Positions 59,344 through 64,000 of a stretch of 64,000 bases of DNA are shown piece by piece. The notes beneath the pieces were generated by a model. That model was not told where the DNA came from. It made no database searches and worked only from the letters and a program-made list of their open reading frames with translations. Origin of the DNA: Cryptomeria japonica (lineage: Eukaryota > Streptophyta > Pinopsida > Cupressales > Cupressaceae); assembly GCF_030272615.1 (NCBI RefSeq), contig NC_081412.1, positions 541,402,335 through 541,466,334 on the forward strand, written 5' to 3'. A program made the translations under genes and the position numbers. How positions within the stretch are numbered: position 1 is the stretch's first letter; every line of letters begins with the position of its first letter.

Positions 59344-59361
59344 CCAAACTCTGATACCAAT
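59344..59361 (-). other. Primer-binding site of the outer Copia
   Basis: Minus strand ATTGGTATCAGAGTTTGG directly after the LTR end CCTAACA; perfect to the TGGTATCAGAG initiator tRNA-Met type. Confidence 0.9.
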
Positions 59362-60550
59362 TGTTAGGATAACCGGTAGATAACTGAGAGGGGGGTGAAT
59401 CAAATGTCAACAGATTATGTGAATTAAAGAACTTAAAACCTTTTATTGGAATATAAGAAAACATATACTGAAATAACTTATAAACAATTAAAGCACAATT
59501 GAAAACCAAAGAATTAATACCTTGCAACCATAACACATAACACCATGATTTGTACGTGGAAAACCCGGTACAAGGAAAAACCACGAAGAGAAACTACCCA
59601 CAATTAGATGATACTTTTACAGAAAGTATATGATTACAATAGGGGCCTACACATGGAGGAAGGTAGACTTCCTAGAATGCATTGCTCATCACAATGGAGT
59701 CTCACTAACTACAAAATAGGTCAACCACCTCAAAATGCTTAGACAACAATCCGGAAAGAAGAATTGCCTATGATACCATCAAACATGCCAGATTACAGTT
59801 TCGGTTAAGCTCAATACCGGATATATAAAACCTCTTACATTAACTCAACTCAATCACCTATGATCAGCCAAATCCTCTGCATAAATAATTATTACATTAT
59901 TCGCTCCTTTCCTGTGATCTACAATGAGATCTTACAAATATTTATACAAGCACTAGACCTAAACAATTAGGTCAGCCACCTAGATGATAATTCAATAGAT
60001 CTATTACATAATCCAAAAATAAAATCATAAAACATGTTGGCCTAAGGCCAAATAAACATCATCCAATTAATAAAACATCCCGAAAGCGCATCAAAATGAT
60101 CCAGCAACACATTTCATGAAACCAGTCCATAACCTAGATAGCACCAGACCTAAATTAGATCCACAAACACCAAAGAAATGACACCAATCAATCGAGGCAT
60201 GAACACAATCACCATCAGCATTCTGAATCCCTTCTAGAAGCTGCACGAACACAACTTAGCATTACATCAAAGATCTTCAATAAACCGCTGTCAATGAAAT
60301 GCTTACCGGACCTACAAAGAAGGCTTACTAGAACATCAGATAGAATCTGATCATTAAGTCACAACCAACTAAGTGAAACATACTTCAGAAGCATATGAAC
60401 CATTAATACAAACTTATGCCATCATTTAGACCATACCGATGACAATCAACTGATAATCTTCCCAATCCAATCCTTCTACTAGAAGCTGGTAAACAACCAT
60501 AACAACTAGTGTTGACATCAATGACAAAAAATCAATGCAACAAATAATCA
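59362..60550 (-). repeat. 5' LTR of the outer Copia (truncated)
   Basis: Matches 46926-48132 up to 'caaataatca'; the last 17 or so bases (TGCCAATATGAAGGAAT side) are missing where the sequence changes to another LTR at 60551. Confidence 0.88.
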
Positions 60551-61368
60551 GTGTTGATTTCAGATCCACAACTGTGAACCACCTTATTAGAGGATTTACA
60601 AATGGTTTGACTAGACCTACCCAGTTAAGGGTTTCAGCCTTGTCAAAGAGATTAGTAATCAACAAGTCAATGATCTAGAAAGTAGCACACAATGCTTGAT
60701 TAGATCCTTGATTGTTCTCTATTAATGCATTTCAGCATTACTTTAGTCTTCTATCCTTTGCATGTTTTATCTTTATCGCACGATGCTTCTATATCAACTT
60801 CACTCCTTAAACATACATACATACATACATTCATTACTATAAAACCCTAGACATGATGTCCTTAAATAGGAAGCTGGTTTCATGTCAGTCCAATGAGATT
60901 GAATTACAATTTCCTAGGTTCAAATAATCTAGACACATTTGGTAAAACAACACAGAAGCACCACCAAAGTGTCAGTAGATGATAACTCATCACACTCTAC
61001 AATTTTATCGGTTAAACACAGTATACCGATTACCGATAACCAAAGACTGGTAAACAAGAACATAGTGTTTCGATCAAAAAGATTGACTGTTGCTAGGGGT
61101 CCTTGTTTTGCTTGAGGTCTTCATACCACTTGATGTCTTCATACCGCTTGAGGTCTTCATACTGCTTTAGGTCTTCGTTCATGCTTTGATCGGTAAGCAT
61201 TTTCTGCAAAACATCGAGAGTCTACTACAAACAAAGACTATTCATTCAATGACATATAATACCAGTGTGAATAATCAACACATATTACCGGTGGAGAATA
61301 ACCCATACATAAAATAATTGTGTGTCCATCAATGACAATCACAACTAAACATCATCAAAATATAGCCA
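60551..61368 (-). repeat. Truncated 3' LTR of the third (gag-only) element
   Basis: Matches 63380-64000 closely ('gatttcagatccacaact', 'agattagtaatcaacaag', 'cttaaataggaag'). It lacks the 360 or so bases equivalent to 63014-63380. The right end TGGCTATATTTTGATG (minus strand) abuts a PPT. TATA-like TATTTAAG on the minus strand at 60861-60870. Confidence 0.85.
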
Positions 61369-61386
61369 ATCTCCCCCTTTGGCATT
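61369..61386 (-). other. PPT of the third element
   Basis: Minus strand GCCAAAGGGGGAGAT next to the LTR. Confidence 0.85.
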
Positions 61387-61689
61387 GATGGCAAATTGTG
61401 TGTCCATCAATGAATCGCTCTTGTTGTGCTGCTCAAGCTAGAAAAATTCTTTTTTAAAAATAGGTAAGTGAAAAAGATGACAAAAGTCACTTTTAAGCAT
61501 GCTCCTACCTACCATAATAAATGCATCACTGATAGGGTACAAACCCTAACTTTACCACTTCATTTCTTCTATCGGATGACAGGTAACCGATACTGATAAA
61601 ACACTTTACCGATACACACTGGGTGTCTGAAACATTGTTACCGTTATGTTCCCCCTTAAGCTTTTCAAATCTTAGTTTGTCAGTTCAAG

Positions 61690-62968
61690 GCTCTCCACAC
61701 TGGTGTAGGAACTGGTACATCTTGTTGCTCCTCTTCAGATTTCTTCTTCCAAATTTTATTCATATCAGCCTGAATGGTTTCAACATCAACCTTTCATTCA
61801 AGGTAGACCGGTATGTCTCTCGATGGATTCTTTTTCAGTTTGCATGTTCTAGCAATATATCCTGGTTTCTGACAATGATAGCATACCATACTAGGTGCTC
61901 TCCATGGTCTGGTGTTCACATTTCCATTCTTCCTCTTTCATGTTGCAGCAGTGTGACCGCTACCACGATAGATCAAACAGGTTTCTCTCCAATCGGTTGA
62001 CGCTTCATAACCATTTGACCGATGTTCATAGGTTCTATACTGGTTCGAGTTCCAATTCATAGGAGGTTCCTGGACAATCCCTCTTGGTCTCGGTGCATAG
62101 ACTCCAGAGTTATTTATAATCATTTTGCACTCAAAAGATCTATTCCCAAACTTGTTGATGCATAAAAATAACCATTAAATCTACCAGTTCTATCCTTATT
62201 GTTATACATATTGTTTTGCATGTAAGGAAAATTGTTATAAGCCTTTCTCCTACATACATTGGCAGTATGTCCTTCCTTAAGATAGTTAAAGCATATAGGT
62301 TTGAACTTTTTCTTGCCTTTGCTTTAGTTGATCTTAGGTGTTGATTTCTCCTTTGGTGAACTAGTCTTGGTTCAAGAGGTTTTACCTTCCTCATATGCAG
62401 AGAAACCAAGCCCAAAGGTATCCTTTGATAGCTTCATTGTTTCCAGCTTTTGGTCCAACTTCGTAGCACTTCGGTTGAACTTTGAAAGTATCTCCTTTGT
62501 CTTAGCAAGTTCCTTGGAAAGAGCATCATGTTTTTCATCAAGGTTTCATTCTGAGAAATGGCTGCATTGAGGTCTGCTTCCATATCTTCTTCTCTTCCTT
62601 ACCCTCTTGCAGATAAGCGGTAATGGTACCAATTTCTTGGTTTAACTTAAAGATCTCACACTCCTTGTCCTTCACTAGATCTTCAACTTTTCTTTTATTT
62701 TCTAGCTCCTGGCTCATTTTGATAGTCAGTCCTTCCAGCTCCCTCCTTAGGTTATTTTTGGACTCATTCAATTTCTGCACTTCTTGGACTAGAGCATCCA
62801 TGTCTACTTCACCAAAAGAGTTGTTTTTAGTGATTTCCATCATTTTCTCAGCAAGATCTCTTCTTTTGGCTAAAGAGGCTTTATATTTGATCTTCAGTTC
62901 ATCATGAGCTCTTTCAAATTCAGCCAAATGGTGAGTGAGTTCCCTCATGTTGTATTCCCCCATATCTC
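61690..62968 (-). pseudogene. Gag-like coiled-coil/zinc-knuckle ORF, the only gene of the third element
   Basis: The likely start is ATG at 62968 (MGEYNMRELTHHL), within 50 bases of the PBS. Residues to about 62540 form a long charged helix with heptad-like Leu/Met spacing (frame 62538-63056), probably a coiled coil. After a frame change come KELAKTKEILSKFNRSATKL and FGLGFSAYEEGK, a phrase like the region before the zinc knuckle in Copia Gag. Three CCHC-like motifs follow: CFNYLKEGHTANVC at about 62250-62292 (second Cys to Tyr), CLIYRGSGHTAAT near 61940-61980 (Cys losses) and CYHCQKPGYIARTC near 61848-61890 (His to Tyr). The usual UBN2 Gag N-terminus is absent and no protease, integrase or RT follows before the PPT. 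Confidence 0.65.
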
Positions 62969-63013
62969 CTTTCAAGTGGTTAGACTTAGAGAAAGTTTGG
63001 CTCTTATACCAAT

Positions 63014-64000
63014 TGATGAATACTAAGACGGGGGGTGAATTACTATGCCCAAACACTTAACCAAACTCTTAATCAATTTTACTGTAGACCAGTATAGTAG
63101 TTTAAACAACAAACCGGTTAACACACAAACAAGCCAAATAGAAAATAGACCATTCACCCACAGAAGCACACTCACCATAACACAAGATATTTTGACGTCG
63201 AAACCCAAATGGCAAAAACCATGGTGAGTAAAACTCACAACTCAACTATCTGCAGAATAGTAACCAGACCAGTTAAGGTCAGACGGGTTAAGGCCTTACA
63301 ATGTTCTTCACTAGAACAGATCTTGTTAGGAATCTAGATCTTTTTTAGGAGATAAGTCCTATTAAAGACTACCATGTTAAAGGATTTCAGATCCACAACT
63401 ATGAACCGCCTTGTTAGAGCATTTACAAAAGTCTTGACTGGGCCTACCCGGTTAAGGGTCTTAAACTTGTCGAAGAGATTAGTAATCAACAAGTGAATGA
63501 TCTAGAAAGTAGCACACAATGCTTGATTAGATCCTTCACTACTCTTTGTTAATCCATTGCAACATTACTTCAGTCTTCTATCCTTTGCATGTTTTATCTC
63601 TATCGCACGATTCTTCTATATCAAATTCACTCCTTCAACATAGATACACACATACATTCATTACTATAAAACCCTAGAGATGATGTCCTTAAATAGGAAG
63701 TTGATTTCATGTCGGTCCAATGAGATTGGATTACAATTTCCTAGGTTCAAAGCATCTAGACACATTTGGTAACACGACACAGAAGCACCGCCAAAGAGTC
63801 AATGGATGATAACTCATCACACTCTACAATTTTACTAGTTAAACACAGTATATCGATTACCCATAAATAAAGACTGGTAAACTGGAACATAGTGTTTGAA
63901 TCAAAAAGATTGACTTCCGCTAGGGGTCCTCGTTTCGCTTGAGGTCTTCATACCACTTGATGTATTCATACCACTTGAGGTCTTCATACCGCTTGAGGTC
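63014..64000 (-). repeat. 5' LTR of the third element (partial, cut by window edge)
   Basis: Starts on the plus strand TGATGAATACTAAGACGG and contains the shared 'gaaacccaaatggcaaaaaccatggtgag' block (63200-63230, longer than one motif) and a TATA-like TATTTAAG (minus strand, 63688-63697). About 620 bases match 60551-61368. Confidence 0.85.

Larger units (their letters stand above)
46926..60550 (-). mobile_element. Outer Copia element, deleted and interrupted
   Basis: Minus-strand Copia element. The 3' LTR is 46926-48132 and the 5' LTR 59362-60550; both end TCCTAACA on the minus strand. The PBS (ATTGGTATCAGAGTTTGG, minus strand 59361-59344) and PPT (ACGGGGGAGATT, 48133-48147) are in place. 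Order gag-protease-integrase-RT-RNase H confirms Copia. It is interrupted by the complete element 50419-57673 and has lost the RT core near 49050, so it cannot be autonomous. The 5' LTR lacks its last 17 or so bases at 60550, where it is fused to another LTR. No target duplication survives. Confidence 0.9.
60551..64000 (-). mobile_element. Third LTR element, gag-only, runs off the window
   Basis: Structure on the minus strand: 5' LTR (63014 to beyond 64000), PBS ATTGGTATAAGAGCC (63013-62999), one Gag-like ORF, PPT (61386-61369), 3' LTR (61368-60551, truncated). The interior is only 1,645 bp. It was probably mobilised by proteins of a related Copia. Whether the lack of pol is an original feature or a deletion cannot be told from one copy. 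Confidence 0.75.

Noticed and set aside
46926-60550. Reading the 46.9-60.5 kb region as one large single element
   Set aside because: Two LTR families, two PBS and PPT sets, duplicated gag and pol, and the GAGGC target duplication show two nested elements.

Overview
The window looks like a retroelement-dense, gene-poor part of a large land-plant nuclear genome. Gymnosperm is my best guess but the sequence does not prove it. The reasons are nested Ty1/Copia and Ty3/Gypsy LTR elements with initiator-tRNA-Met type primer sites, a plant L1-type LINE, a tRNA-derived SINE, long microsatellites and AT-rich spacers. There is one clearly intact host gene, a single-exon UDP-glycosyltransferase (26052-27464, +) with a complete PSPG box, closest by eye to the zeatin O-glucosyltransferase group.

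Layout. 1-2.0 kb: a Copia polypurine tract, a full LTR, a primer-binding site and a second partial LTR. 2.0-11.6 kb: a decayed Gypsy-like element with gag and protease-like remnants but no reverse transcriptase; its gag is split by a 2,836-bp LTR element (4518-7353) with AAAGG target duplications and a non-coding interior. 12.95-19.83 kb: a foldback-like structure with imperfect inverted arms of about 0.5 kb, purine/pyrimidine tracts, and a 3.75-kb array of a 20-bp unit present in both orientations, which makes a long series of hairpins. 19.8-25.1 kb: AT-rich sequence with unrecognised decayed frames on the minus strand. 25.1-28.3 kb: a SINE with a 19-bp target duplication, the glycosyltransferase, SINE-like fragments and an (AT)n tract. 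29.4-31.1 kb: a likely degenerate Copia LTR. 34.1-36.2 kb: a hairpin abutting a 5'-truncated LINE. 38-39 kb: an (TC)n tract between direct repeats.

39.1-44.6 kb holds a decayed gene with a transposase-like domain, interrupted by a long LTR (39277-41736). 44.7-46.9 kb holds tandem duplications. 46.9-60.55 kb is an outer Copia element (minus strand) whose reverse transcriptase core has been deleted and whose pre-integrase zinc domain is split by a second complete Copia element (50419-57673, minus) with GAGGC target duplications. 60.55-64 kb is a third, minus-strand element that encodes only a coiled-coil/zinc-knuckle Gag-like product between PBS and PPT, and it runs off the window.

The genes do not form a pathway. 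The main story is layered insertion: autonomous-type Copia elements, deletion derivatives and non-autonomous elements of related LTR families inserted into one another around one host gene. The two most unusual objects are the palindromic minisatellite inside long inverted arms and the decayed transposase-like gene.
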